A DNA stretch of 64,000 bases from Setaria digitata (Eukaryota; Nematoda; Chromadorea; Rhabditida; Setariidae): NCBI GenBank assembly GCA_003640385.1, contig RCAB01000338.1:1-64000 (forward strand). Reading direction: 5' to 3'. Below, piece by piece: positions 41,201-46,901 of this stretch. Positions within the stretch are counted from its first letter, which is position 1, and every line of letters starts with the position of its first letter. The translations under genes and the position numbers were made by a program. The notes beneath the pieces were generated by a model, which was given only the letters and a program-made list of their open reading frames with translations, searched no databases and was not told the origin of the DNA.

Positions 41201-44200
41201 GATGACGGTGAAGCACCACTTGTGCTACGTAATTATGATATAACTCCTGTTCGTAGTGTTACGACATCACCAATACAACACAAGGCTAATTATGACTTGA
41301 TTAATTTAATTTAATAGTGATAAAAACGAATGATTTTTTCAATAAATTTTTTTAAACAGTGAATAAATTATCTGCTATTATACATTGCAATGTAGGCTAT
41401 CACGTGGTTTTTTTTAATGCTATCAGTCCCCACCTATGAAATGAACTATTCAATTTCTTTAATTAGGAAGTTGATGAATCGGTAATAAATTGAAAAAGTT
41501 AATTAATTTTATTAACTAAAAGTTGGTGAATCGATAATAAATTGTAAATTAGTCGATAATTAGTAATAAAACTTAAAATGTAAATCATATGCTATTTAGA
41601 TTGTTAAACAAATTATAATAATATTATATTTAGTTTGCGACGAATTAATCTAAAAAAATGGCTTAATTTATTGCATTCCAAATTAATCTTTAAAAAAAAA
41701 AAGAGAAAATAATTATGCTAAAAGAAAAAGAAGCGGAAAATTATCTAGTCAGTAACTGAGAAGTTGATAAATTGCAAATTTAATTTTTAAATCCAACTCA
41801 AAGAATCACATAATGTTGTTTAGATAAGCTATTGGATGAAGAAAGATGAAGCAAGAACAATGTCATTACCGCGAAATATCGGTGGTGAATATCGACGAAA
41901 TGGTTATGTTGTACCGTGTAATCTTCCAATTACAACAAAGTCAATTACTCAGGTAAATTAATGCATATAAATATATGTTAAGATAAGATAAGTGATATGA
42001 CATAACAATGTTCATCTAACCAATCTATTATTTATTTATTTGTTCTAATACAAAATAAATTTCTATTAATACTAATCTTCCAATTAAAACCAATCCAGTT
42101 AGTCAGATAAATCAATGTATATACATATATGCTAAGGTAAGATAAGTGATATGATATAATGTTGTTTATTCAAAAAATCGATGATTTAGTTATCCGTTCT
42201 ATTGAAATAAGAAATATTATTTCAGAGAGATATAATATCATCCGAGGAAAATGTTGCTAATAATGGTAGCCAGCCGAAAAACTCTTCAATGGTAATTTTT
42301 TGAAAATTTGAAAATTTAAGTGATCTATAAAATTTGAAAGAAAAAAATAAGCTAAACAAGAGAAAATGATATTATAAAAATTTTCCCCTTCAATAAATTT
42401 TTGCATTTTTCTAAGAATTCATTAAAAAATATTTTCGGAGTTATCTTTTTTTTAATTAGCAAATAATATTTATATTTCTCAGTTATCATGGACATATTTT
42501 GCCAATGCATTAATTTTATTGTTGCTGCTCGCTCAGTGAATTCATTTATGCAGTTTTCAATTTTCATACATTCCATCCTTTCCTTGTATTCCTCAATTTC
42601 TTTTTTTTTTTTTTTTAATTTTAAAATTTAACATAAAAATGAAGAGAAGAAGAGTTGTCATATAATTCAGGAGAATTTCCACTAGGAAAAAGAAACGAGA
42701 ATAATAAGGAAAACTTACGTTGCCGTACAAATTCAATTATTCGTCCAATTCGAATTAATTCTGTTTTAATTGCTGGAATAAATTTCAAAGAAGTCAAATA
42801 TTATAAATTAATTTCTTCATTAATGACACATTTCATCCGTGAAATCTCGTTTTTTCTTTTACAACGGGAACAAAAATGAATGATATGTGAATTTGTGTTG
42901 AAAAACAAGCTGCAAATAAATGGTAGCGGAGCAGTTTGCATTTAATTTTCACAAGAATCACCTTATCACTTCGAAATTTGATAATCGGTGATAATTTGTC
43001 AAGCAAAAGGAGAAAAAAAGGACTAACTTTCCTCCATTTTAATGCATAATTTCTTATAATATTTCTTTCATTTCTTTGATTCATGCACACACAAAAAAAA
43101 GAGAAAAAGTAAAAAAATAATAATAAGATTACAATTTAACATCAAAATATTATCATTTGATAAATTATCATATCATAAAAATAGACGGCATCATCAAGGC
43201 AAAAATGTTTCTTTTTAAAAAATTCATACTTGTTAAACGAGAATTGTGACACCATATTTTATAATAAAGTTTTAACTTTACTTAAATTTATAGAGGATTT
43301 ACTGCGATGCATTAATTTGCTTTATTTTTAACTTAATATTGCCAATACTTCTTAATTTGTATTACCGTTCTTAATTGTTCAGCCTATTTTTCGTCATATT
43401 ATGAACAAGATTTCTGACTGAAAGCAAATCATTATTTGGCTAAATCAAAGAAGGCAGTAATGATAAAAAGCTGACCAGAAGTCGTATTCATAGCCGCCTA
43501 AAAAATGAACTATTTATGAAAATTCGAGTTCAACTTACTGATTATTAAAATAATTAAAACCCTAAAGTAATGGTAATTAAAAAATTTTGCTTCATCGTTA
43601 GTTAGAAAAGTATCAAAAGCGGAAAAGTACTATAGTCGATAAGTTAAAAATAGATTATACGGTAAGGATTCAGAGGGCTATAGAACAGTCATTTCATGAC
43701 GTTACAGTATTCTGCTTCAGAATCATTTCAGGTGAAATTTTCTGATGTTTCAAAATTACCAGAAGACTTTCTGATAGGTTTGCTTCATGCAGAATACCTA
43801 TCACCATCTCAGTTATCGATATCAGTGCTAAAAGAAATTATTCAACATTTTATTTATTTATTTTTCAGAAAATTGATATTTCGCATCTTTTGACGTTGTA
43901 ATAAAGGCAATGTTGAAATGTTTCAAAATTTCTTATCACTTCGAGCACATTAGCATGTGCCAATCTCTCTTTAAATTTGATTATTTGCATCTTTTTTTTC
44001 TTTTTTTTTTTTTTTTTTTTTTTTGCACTGCAACTATTTATTACTTACCTCTCAATTATTCATCATTAGTGCCAAGTTTTTGACAAATTTTGCAGTTTTC
44101 TCCTCTCTCTCTCAAAAAAAAAATTTTTTTTTGCTTCTCTACTTACTGGAATTGTGATAATTTCATCTTCTAAGTTAATCTATTTTAGCAATGATTTTTA

Positions 44201-45982
44201 ATAATAGCCTTTTACTTAGGATTGTCGAGAATGGCGTGAACTTATCGAGCAGCAGCGTCTACCAAGTCCGGGTGATCCCGAGAGTCGTAATCGAATTGAC
44301 GCTGATTTGAAGCTTGAAGTTCGTCCAAATAAAGACACTGGAACACATCAGAAGTTAATAACTTCTCCTTTAACATCGTAAATTATCTTCTATTAATTTT
44401 GGATACTTCGCTCCATTTTGATCACTGATTTCAATTTCTATGATTCAATACAGTTCAGTTTCTTTTAGCTCCATAATTCTGTTTATTTATTTCTCATGAA
44501 AAGTAGCATCCGATTCATTGTTTTTTTTTTGAATTAATTTGTCTGATTTCTTAATAAAGCACCATAAGTATTTCATTTTGATCCTCAATTGCAGCACACG
44601 TTGTGGAAATGGAAAACTATCGAGACAGATATCACAATCAGAAGCAACACGAATGAAAAAATCCAACTCAAGTATTGAAAATTTTTCGTCTGCTGATGAA
44701 CTTTTGATATCGAGAAAATTACTTGAGAATAATCGGTCCACTGCATCAAATTCGAACAGAGCACATGCGGTATAATTTCTCATTTTATGAAATTGAAAGA
44801 ATGATTAAATTAAGGCAATCAAGTGATTCTTTTTCAAATTTACTCCTAATTAATTTAATAAGTGTTAAATATCGAGATTAATTTAAAGTTTTTCAGACTC
44901 AATAGCATGCACAAAATTTCTTTATATGTAGCAAATTTTGAAAAATTTCAGAAAAGTTGCTTATATATATAGAACAAAATTTAATATCAAAAAAAAAAAA
45001 CGAAAGAATATGATGAAATATTTTGGATTAGTATTTTAATAATTAATATATTAATTATTATTCATGGTGGAAAATTCTAGTAAAATTTGCAGTTCTGGAA
45101 ATCTAGTAAGAAAGAACTTGGCTTTTATGACTTTCCTAGCCTAGCCAATTATCTTTTATTATCGCTGAAAACATGCAGCAGCATTACATATATATGATTT
45201 TTTTTAGTCCAACGAGCAAAATAATCGTAAAGTAAGCAATAAACTTTCGACAGCGACAGATGAACCACTGCTATCAGTAAGTGGCAAACATCGATGCTCA
45301 CACTGTGCTATGGAACTTGGTAAATATTTTTTCCTCTTTTTAATTTAATTTTTTGAAATTAAAATCTCTTTTTGTTAATTTTTTTCACACTATTTTTATG
45401 CTTTTCAATATTTATTAACTACTGGATTTGAATATCAATTTGGTTCGTTTGCTTCAGCTTATTTTTAGCATTTCAGCACATTTTCAATAAAAAGAATTTA
45501 AAAAATGAGAAATGAAAAAATAAAAGTTCGAATTTTACTTTTCACATAACATGCAAATTTAAAATACATTTTTCGTTCTTTTTAATCCTTTTTTTAATGC
45601 TTCTTTTCACTTTTTTTTTTTTTTTTTTAAATTTTTAGTGAACTGTTATTGTGATATAGCTTCTAATTATACCGATATATACATACGTATATTTACTTTT
45701 ACATAACTTTGCATGCATTTTTACCGCTTTCATAATAATTTTGTAGTTTGTTCATCATGCTTTTATGCTTGCACATTATTGCAAGGTTCGTTCATTTCAT
45801 CATTTTTTTAATGATAATAATTAGTTATTCAACAGTTGGTTGATTGCTGATCAATCGCAATAATATTTGGTCAATTATAACGATAATAATTATTTAATAA
45901 TCAATCATGACAACAATTACAATGACAGCGATAATGGAAATATATTGAAATAAACGTGTGAAAGTTAATTGTACGATGTAAA

Positions 45983-46023
<41 letters not shown>

Positions 46024-46705
46024 AATATATTATATATGTCATGATTATAGATATATATCTAAATTTCATCACTGTAGTAATTTTGATACTAAAAAAACAT
46101 ATAGTTTTTAATATTATAATTACTGTAGTGGTACAAATTTGTGATACAATAAAAGATTATTATGATTAAATAAATCAGAATATACATATAAACCAAAAGT
46201 CTTATCACTGTTAGTTGTGCGCTAGTTATTATAATCAGACTAAGCAGAATATGCATACATATAAATATTTTTATTATTATGATTAGTATTTATGTTGCGT
46301 TCAAGTTATTTTTATGATTTAGTCGGAATATTCATAAGAAATAATTATTCTTGAAGGTGAATAAATATTTTTATCGTTTAAGATAAACTTAAGATAAATA
46401 TGTATGATATGTTAAAATGATTATTAAGACTAAATTAGATCTGAATATTCATATGAAATAGTTATTCCTGAAGATATTTAATTATTATCTTAAAAAAAAT
46501 TGACTTCTTTACAGGACGTGGAGCAGCAATGATCATTGAATCGCTGAATTTATTTTATCATTTGAGTTGCTTCCGATGTTATGTTTGTAAGATGACATTG
46601 GGAAATGGCAGTCGTGGTACCGATGTTCGGGTACGTGATTCTAAACTTCACTGTCAAAGTTGCTACAGTAATGAGGAATCTGGTCTTAAATTTAGTAAAG
46701 TGTAG
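9979..46705 (+). CDS. LMO7/LIMCH1-family scaffold protein, CH + PDZ + LIM, 31-exon gene (full span)
   Basis: Thirty-one exons join into one 4338-nt frame (1445 aa) with consistent phases at all 30 junctions. Domains: CH at about residues 20-177, W-x6-W motif at 372-379, Q/K-rich stretch about 416-435, PPxY at 642-645, PDZ about 842-930, and LIM with zinc ligands C1375, C1378, H1398, C1401, C1404, C1407, C1429, C1432. This order is diagnostic of the vertebrate LMO7/LIMCH1 family, which are cytoplasmic scaffolds at actin and cell junctions. The exact role in a nematode is inference. The start ATG at 9979 lies in an ORF closed by an in-frame TGA at 9928. The stop is TAG at 46703-46705. Weak points are the E8 acceptor (AAG), the GC donor of E25, the tandem acceptors of E7 and E15, and possible missed cassettes in the longest introns. 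Introns range from about 120 nt to 6.4 kb. Confidence 0.85.
10153..10210. repeat. (TA)n-rich tract in intron 1
   Basis: Imperfect TA repeats with small interruptions between E1 and E2. Confidence 0.9.
10306..10379 (+). CDS. E2: CH domain, first helices
   Basis: Residues 27-51. The acceptor is a poly-T tract plus cttgcag, and the donor is CAA|gtaata. It encodes NNDFAYSLRYGTHLRK, matching the CH segment 'DFRxxLxxGxxLCxL'. The Cys usually seen in that motif is replaced here by Arg. Confidence 0.85.
10899..11040 (+). CDS. E3: CH domain, middle, with lineage-specific basic insert
   Basis: Residues 51-98. The acceptor is aatttcag and the donor is GAG|gtatgt. It begins KITNKIVPDCFDL, equivalent to the 'xINKLxPG' core of CH domains. 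An Arg/Thr- and Lys-rich stretch follows where vertebrate family members have a shorter loop. Confidence 0.87.
11182..11312 (+). CDS. E4: CH domain, third helix region
   Basis: Residues 99-142. The acceptor is atttgcag and the donor is CA|gtgagt, phase 2. The segment FLLICMHRFHIPWYLLF...EDLEQFDN corresponds to the CH motif 'FLxxCxxxGxxxxxLFxxxDLxxxxx'. This is one of the clearest family matches in the window. Confidence 0.88.
12212..12394. repeat. 28-bp exact direct repeat, 155 bp apart
   Basis: attgaatgaatataactgtg plus ccatagat at 12212-12239 and 12367-12394. Sequence between the copies is unrelated. Confidence 0.85.
12641..12741. repeat. 50-bp tandem pair, G/C-richer than background
   Basis: atggtctgtatggcctaata at 12641 recurs as atggtctctatggcctatta at 12691. 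The second copy decays after about 35 bp. It stands out by its GGCC content in intron 4. Confidence 0.7.
13697..13742. repeat. (TAA)n microsatellite
   Basis: About 15 uninterrupted units in intron 4. Confidence 0.95.
14099..14223. repeat. Compound (TA)n / (GA)n microsatellite
   Basis: A 20-bp sequence (atttatacacactatgttat) occurs at 14099 and 14141, each followed by (TA)n, and the second array runs into about 15 GA units at 14193-14223. Confidence 0.95.
17719..17782 (+). CDS. E5: short exon linking CH helices
   Basis: Residues 142-163, after a 6.4-kb intron. The acceptor is gattgcag and the donor is AGG|gtatgt. It enters in phase 2 and leaves in phase 0, fitting both neighbours. It ends SLRIRR, just before the last CH helix. 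Confidence 0.8.
18293..18498 (+). CDS. E6: last CH helix and following region
   Basis: Residues 164-232. The acceptor is a T-rich tract plus ag, and the donor is AG|gtaaat, phase 2. It starts LCVTISALYNVCSR, equivalent to the closing CH helix 'RVxNVxxTLYWLGR'. The rest is a well-conserved-looking hydrophilic stretch with no domain that I recognise. Confidence 0.87.
18874..19085. repeat. Decayed short-period repeat in intron 6
   Basis: Recurring ggatattctg, ttctcaaagcat, ttctgagcatcctgat and ttctcagagcg elements. Unit about 20-25 bp, strongly diverged. Confidence 0.5.
19419..19494. repeat. 33-bp perfect inverted repeat with 10-nt spacer
   Basis: Left arm 19419-19451 and right arm 19462-19494 are exact reverse complements. 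The spacer (aaataacaaa) also occurs just before the left arm. It would form a long hairpin in DNA or in intron 6 RNA. There is no transposon coding and no obvious target-site duplication beyond the spacer copy. Confidence 0.9.
19719..19773 (+). CDS. E7: short linker exon with tandem acceptor
   Basis: Residues 232-250. Two in-frame acceptors, 6 nt apart, end at 19718 (tgttacag) and 19724 (gtttcag). The second fits nematode consensus better and would drop two residues. The donor is GAG|gttcgt, phase 0. Disordered linker, no domain. Confidence 0.65.
21877..21965 (+). CDS. E8: linker exon, atypical acceptor
   Basis: Residues 251-280. The donor AGCAG|gttagt, phase 2, is good. The required reading frame needs an acceptor ending AAG at 21876 behind a long T tract, which is unusual. 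The TAG and TAA frames exclude the other nearby AGs. It encodes MDYNYTVKKYLDQLNNGYS, clearly non-random. Confidence 0.6.
22627..22747 (+). CDS. E9: Ser/Asn-rich linker exon
   Basis: Residues 280-320. The acceptor is cattttcag and the donor is CAG|gtttga, phase 0. It encodes a Ser/Gly/Asn-rich stretch ending LIPTRQQLKFASQ. It may also splice to the alternative last exon at 23443. Confidence 0.85.
22879..23077. repeat. Near-identical ~97-bp duplication around an N (assembly join)
   Basis: The sequence before the N at 22976 is repeated directly after it, differing mainly by a few bases. This is the pattern of an unmerged contig overlap rather than a biological repeat. Confidence 0.8.
23443..23601 (+). 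CDS. Candidate alternative terminal exon (CH-only isoform)
   Basis: After the acceptor caatttatag, a frame of 52 codons stays open to TAA at 23599-23601. It is richer in G+C than the surrounding intron and entirely in phase 0, which is the exit phase of E9. It encodes a Cys/Lys/Arg-rich tail containing KECKYEKDCLSSKLNELL. There is no donor in a phase compatible with E10, so it would end the protein at about 372 aa without PDZ or LIM. No transcript evidence. Confidence 0.28.
   Translation, partial: LVCVRLTLITRKECKYEKDCLSSKLNELLSSETKQNCSLRRTRLNRYTDLAF
23837..23965 (+). CDS. E10: helical linker before the tryptophan motif
   Basis: Residues 321-363. The acceptor is atttttcag and the donor is ATG|gtgtgc, phase 0. 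The end, DQQKRLREEIRKKM, is strongly helical and charged and leads into the W motif of the next exon. Confidence 0.87.
24387..24505 (+). CDS. E11: DUF4757-like W-x6-W motif
   Basis: Residues 364-403. The acceptor is aatttcag and the donor is AG|gtttct, phase 2. It encodes DWKTNLDSWLSKRKMAISRW (W372, W379), which fits the 'W-x2-[DN]-L-x2-W-x2-[KR]-R' motif that I recall from the LMO7/LIMCH1 middle region. Its function is not established here. Confidence 0.85.
24859..25000 (+). CDS. E12: poly-Q/K coiled segment
   Basis: Residues 403-450. The acceptor is aaattacag and the donor is AAG|gttaat, phase 0. Twenty-odd codons (about 24896-24963) are almost all CAA, CAG, AAA or CGA, a Q/K/R-rich helix likely to vary in length. 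An internal donor, CAG|gtattt at 24889, would remove this tract without changing phase. Confidence 0.75.
25032..25149. repeat. 59-bp exact tandem duplication
   Basis: Copies at 25032-25090 and 25091-25149 are identical, right after E12. No N separates them. Each copy ends in ttgtctgc, which together with the next A makes an acceptor-like tgtctgcag at the copy junction. Confidence 0.9.
26225..26299. repeat. 35-bp inverted repeat with 5-nt loop
   Basis: Arms 26225-26259 and 26265-26299 pair with two mismatches, both transitions. Lies in intron 12. Hairpin-forming. Confidence 0.85.
27321..27396. repeat. (CA)n microsatellite
   Basis: Interrupted CA repeats, ending in two acgtatatacac-like units, in intron 12. 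Confidence 0.95.
27634..27658. repeat. 25-bp AT palindrome
   Basis: tgattataattt, one central base, then aaattataatca. Perfect but of low sequence complexity, inside intron 12. Confidence 0.8.
29331..29444 (+). CDS. E13: Lys/Asn-rich linker exon
   Basis: Residues 451-488, isolated by introns of 4.3 and 3.1 kb. The acceptor is cctctcgtag and the donor is GAA|gtgagt (near-consensus). It is phase 0 on both sides, so it can be skipped without a frameshift. It encodes WPKMVANDDEKKNVNANL and a basic end. The long flanking introns make it a plausible cassette exon. Confidence 0.7.
29445..32563. other. Intron 13 (3.1 kb) containing the alternative first exon
   Basis: AT-rich apart from the alternative first exon at 30693-31118. 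The sequence just upstream of that exon (about 30480-30690) is pyrimidine-rich and slightly less AT-rich than average and would be the place of a second promoter. No TATA or initiator can be singled out. Confidence 0.5.
30693..31118 (+). CDS. Alternative first exon: 142-residue N-terminus replacing the CH half
   Basis: The ATG at 30693 has an in-frame TAA 21 nt upstream (30672), so the exon cannot be entered by splicing in this frame except very close to the ATG. The frame runs 142 codons to a donor CCG|gtattt at 31118 in phase 0, the entry phase of E14. Unspliced, it continues to TAG at 31197-31199. The peptide opens with MNSFRKLSRSLSDITEEDAD, then a Cys cluster (LCCSCQSVVDC) and a Q/R tract. 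Joining to E14-E31 would give about 1099 aa with PDZ and LIM but no CH. The promoter is unknown. A separate single-exon ORF is the alternative. Confidence 0.55.
32564..32699 (+). CDS. E14: acidic/Ser-rich exon, shared by long and short isoforms
   Basis: Residues 489-534. The acceptor is ttcttttgcag, directly followed by CAG, so a NAGNAG-type choice can add or drop one Gln. The donor is CCAA|gtatgc, phase 1. It encodes PLEEHQEDSGIENN and other acidic/Ser repeats, likely disordered. Confidence 0.85.
32874..32893. repeat. (TA)n microsatellite
   Basis: Ten TA units in the intron after E14, next to further imperfect TA stretches up to 32955. Confidence 0.9.
33324..33559 (+). CDS. E15: Ser/Pro/Tyr-rich disordered exon
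   Basis: Residues 534-612. Two in-frame acceptors 12 nt apart (33323 and 33335) are possible. The first (ttttctcag) is stronger. The donor is CAA|gttagc, phase 0. It contains a (CCATCA)-type run encoding SPSPSN and a Tyr-rich patch, NQHYYCYQH. Confidence 0.82.
34629..34814 (+). CDS. E16: disordered exon with PPxY motif
   Basis: Residues 613-674. The acceptor is cttttag and the donor is ATG|gtttgc, phase 0. The acidic run SDSDSDFPAPPDY ends in P-P-D-Y (642-645, nt 34716-34727), a WW-domain ligand of the PPxY class. It is followed by a helical charged stretch. Confidence 0.85.
34931..35027 (+). CDS. E17: Ser/Thr-rich basic exon
   Basis: Residues 675-707. The acceptor is attctttag and the donor is GAGG|gtagat, phase 1. 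Low complexity Ser/Thr/Asn with KR dipeptides. Likely disordered. Only 116 nt separate it from E16. Confidence 0.8.
35060..35166. repeat. 53-bp exact duplication around an N (assembly join)
   Basis: Copies 35060-35112 and 35114-35166 are identical on either side of the N at 35113. Probably an assembly overlap inside intron 17. Confidence 0.85.
35643..35755 (+). CDS. E18: disordered exon
   Basis: Residues 707-744. The acceptor is atgcttatag and the donor is CAA|gtttgc, phase 0. It encodes KFPITRQTNPSCQKGILEIS and an Asn/Thr-rich tail. No domain. Phases match both neighbours. Confidence 0.75.
35815..35837. repeat. (TA)n microsatellite
   Basis: Short TA array directly after E18. Confidence 0.9.
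35953..36108 (+). CDS. E19: Ser/Thr/His-rich disordered exon
   Basis: Residues 745-796. The acceptor is gttagttacag and the donor is GAG|gttacg, phase 0. A better-looking acceptor at 35895 (gctgtcag) is excluded because its frame meets TAG at 35944. It ends PKISRTNRLANEVHE. Confidence 0.8.
36936..37040 (+). CDS. E20: exon before the PDZ domain
   Basis: Residues 797-831. The acceptor is gtttttgcag. The donor ATG|gttcat at 37040 is weak, and reading through gives five more codons and TAA at 37056-37058. It encodes LTVPKSHLKTVDIQFEDKPG. If the intron were kept, the protein would end before the PDZ. Confidence 0.75.
37472..37651 (+). CDS. E21: first part of PDZ domain
   Basis: Residues 832-891. 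The acceptor is a T-run plus ag, and the donor is CAG|gttgac, phase 0. It contains INVKINLEN (strand A), HFGFTVTGGKD (ligand-binding loop, equivalent to GLGF, and strand B) and IVGTPADQAGLQ (the 'G-x-A-x-x-A-G-L' turn of PDZ domains). PDZ domains bind C-terminal peptides of partner proteins. Confidence 0.93.
37926..38162. repeat. Decayed ~48-bp tandem repeat between the two PDZ exons
   Basis: About five diverged copies, starting near 37927, 37967, 38020, 38068 and 38116, each with a 'gattTgAtgactgaTTaggatcAtaaat'-like core followed by a T-rich part and gataaa/gttaaa. Intron 21. Confidence 0.7.
38266..38404 (+). CDS. E22: second part of PDZ domain
   Basis: Residues 892-938. The acceptor is gtgtttcag. 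It opens VGDLLLSINGESV, which continues AGLQ from E21 exactly as in other PDZ domains. A helix (YYQCVVRMLHEAE) and the last strand ELRIRR follow. The donor is ATTG|gtcagg, phase 1. Unspliced, the frame ends four codons later at TAG 38416-38418. Confidence 0.93.
39129..39326 (+). CDS. E23: linker after PDZ
   Basis: Residues 938-1004. The acceptor is ttcttcttag and the donor is AATG|gtaaaa, phase 1. Basic, Ser/Pro-containing and probably disordered (KQKHSSPPTRKWPMG). Entry phase 1 matches E22. Confidence 0.87.
40403..40774 (+). CDS. E24: largest internal exon, Ser/Arg/Asp-rich
   Basis: Residues 1004-1128. The acceptor is tctttcag and the donor is CAAG|gttttc, phase 1. The base composition is clearly richer in G+C than its surroundings. 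It has an acidic patch (SALDDDDPRVTYISGG), an RS-like run (RERFSSRTSLASSTSCS) and a Lys/Pro segment. Many potential phosphorylation sites. No folded domain seen. Confidence 0.92.
41160..41284 (+). CDS. E25: acidic exon with probable GC donor
   Basis: Residues 1128-1169. The acceptor is aaattatag, phase 1 entry. E26 can only be entered in phase 0, and the only sensible late phase-0 donor is CACAAG|gctaat, a GC-AG type. The alternative GT sites (CCT|gttcgt, AGT|gttacg) are poor. Read through, the frame stops at TAA 41312-41314. It encodes FTSEDDGEAPLVLRNYD. Confidence 0.7.
41824..41952 (+). CDS. E26: linker exon
   Basis: Residues 1170-1212. The acceptor is ttgtttag and the donor is CAG|gtaaat, phase 0. 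The other two entry frames hit stops. It encodes SYWMKKDEARTMSLPRN, then VVPCNLPITTKSITQ. The 3' end of this exon and its donor are duplicated in decayed form in the next intron. Confidence 0.85.
41919..42166. repeat. 154-bp-offset duplication of exon E26 end and its donor
   Basis: The end of E26 and the start of its intron (from taatcttccaat at 41919) reappear in diverged form from 42073. In the copy the splice donor gt has become at, and the downstream part (taagataagtgatatga) is well kept. A decayed partial exon duplication. Confidence 0.75.
42226..42291 (+). CDS. E27: small exon
   Basis: Residues 1213-1234. The acceptor is ttatttcag and the donor is ATG|gtaatt, phase 0 on both sides, so it is skippable in frame. 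Acidic/Asn-rich (SSEENVANNGSQPKNSS). An alternative phase-1 donor, AATG|gtagcc, lies inside. Confidence 0.72.
42292..44219. other. Intron 27 (1.9 kb) with possible cassette exons
   Basis: Two open stretches are worth noting: about 42655-42800 (KRNENNKENLRCRTNS) and a 24-nt segment at 43708-43731 bounded by gttacag and CAG|gtgaaa, phase 0 on both sides. Otherwise it contains T-runs, including a long one at 43989-44023. Confidence 0.45.
44220..44377 (+). CDS. E28: charged exon before LIM region
   Basis: Residues 1235-1287. The acceptor is tttacttag and the donor is ACATC|gtaaat, phase 2. It encodes DCREWRELIEQQRLPSPGDP and a charged helical stretch. Higher G+C than the flanks, good coding appearance. 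Confidence 0.88.
44595..44769 (+). CDS. E29: Ser/Asn/Arg-rich exon
   Basis: Residues 1287-1345. The acceptor is caattgcag, phase 2 entry matching E28, and the donor is GCG|gtataa, phase 0. It contains RQISQSEATRMKKSNSS and IENFSSADELL. Disordered with a short helix. Confidence 0.87.
45208..45319 (+). CDS. E30: start of LIM domain
   Basis: Residues 1346-1383. The acceptor is a T-run plus ag, and the donor is CTTG|gtaaat, phase 1. It ends KHRCSHCAMEL with the first CxxC zinc pair (C1375, C1378) of the LIM finger. Confidence 0.92.
45983..46022. repeat. (TTA)n microsatellite
   Basis: About 13 uninterrupted units in intron 30. Confidence 0.95.
46170..46480. repeat. Degenerate repeat in intron 30
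   Basis: A block around 46323 (gaatattcataagaaataat) recurs near 46438 with few changes, and looser copies precede it. Unit about 115 bp. Confidence 0.55.
46515..46705 (+). CDS. E31: rest of LIM domain and C-terminus
   Basis: Residues 1383-1445. The acceptor is ctttacag. It contains HLSCFRCYVC (H1398, C1401, C1404, C1407) and CQSC (C1429, C1432), giving C-x2-C-x19-H-x2-C-x2-C-x2-C-x21-C-x2-C, a regular LIM domain. Ten residues after the domain the protein ends FSKV with TAG. This tail fits the class I PDZ-ligand pattern S/T-x-hydrophobic. Confidence 0.95.
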
Positions 46706-46895
46706 GAAAAGTTTAGGACTTGTTTATTTATTTATTTATTTTTATGTTGCTTCCAAAACTTTACCCTTCTTTTTAATTTTTCCTTTTCTCCTTTTTTGTT
46801 TGTTCATTTGTTTTGTTTCTTTTTTCTTTCTTTTTTCCTCTTTTATTTGTTTTCAAAAATGTTGTAAACTTAAAGTTTTATTACCAAAAAATTGG

Positions 46896-46901
46896 AATAA
46901 A
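46896..46901 (+). promoter_or_regulatory. Possible poly(A) signal of the LMO7-like gene
   Basis: AATAAA about 190 nt after the stop codon. In such AT-rich sequence this hexamer is common by chance, and further copies lie downstream (for example near 47707), so the true 3' end is not known. Confidence 0.3.

Larger units (their letters stand above)
45320..46514. other. Intron 30 (1.2 kb) inside the LIM domain
   Basis: Splits the LIM coding region after the first CxxC pair. Holds a (TTA)n array (45983-46022) and degenerate repeats around 46170-46480. Confidence 0.6.
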
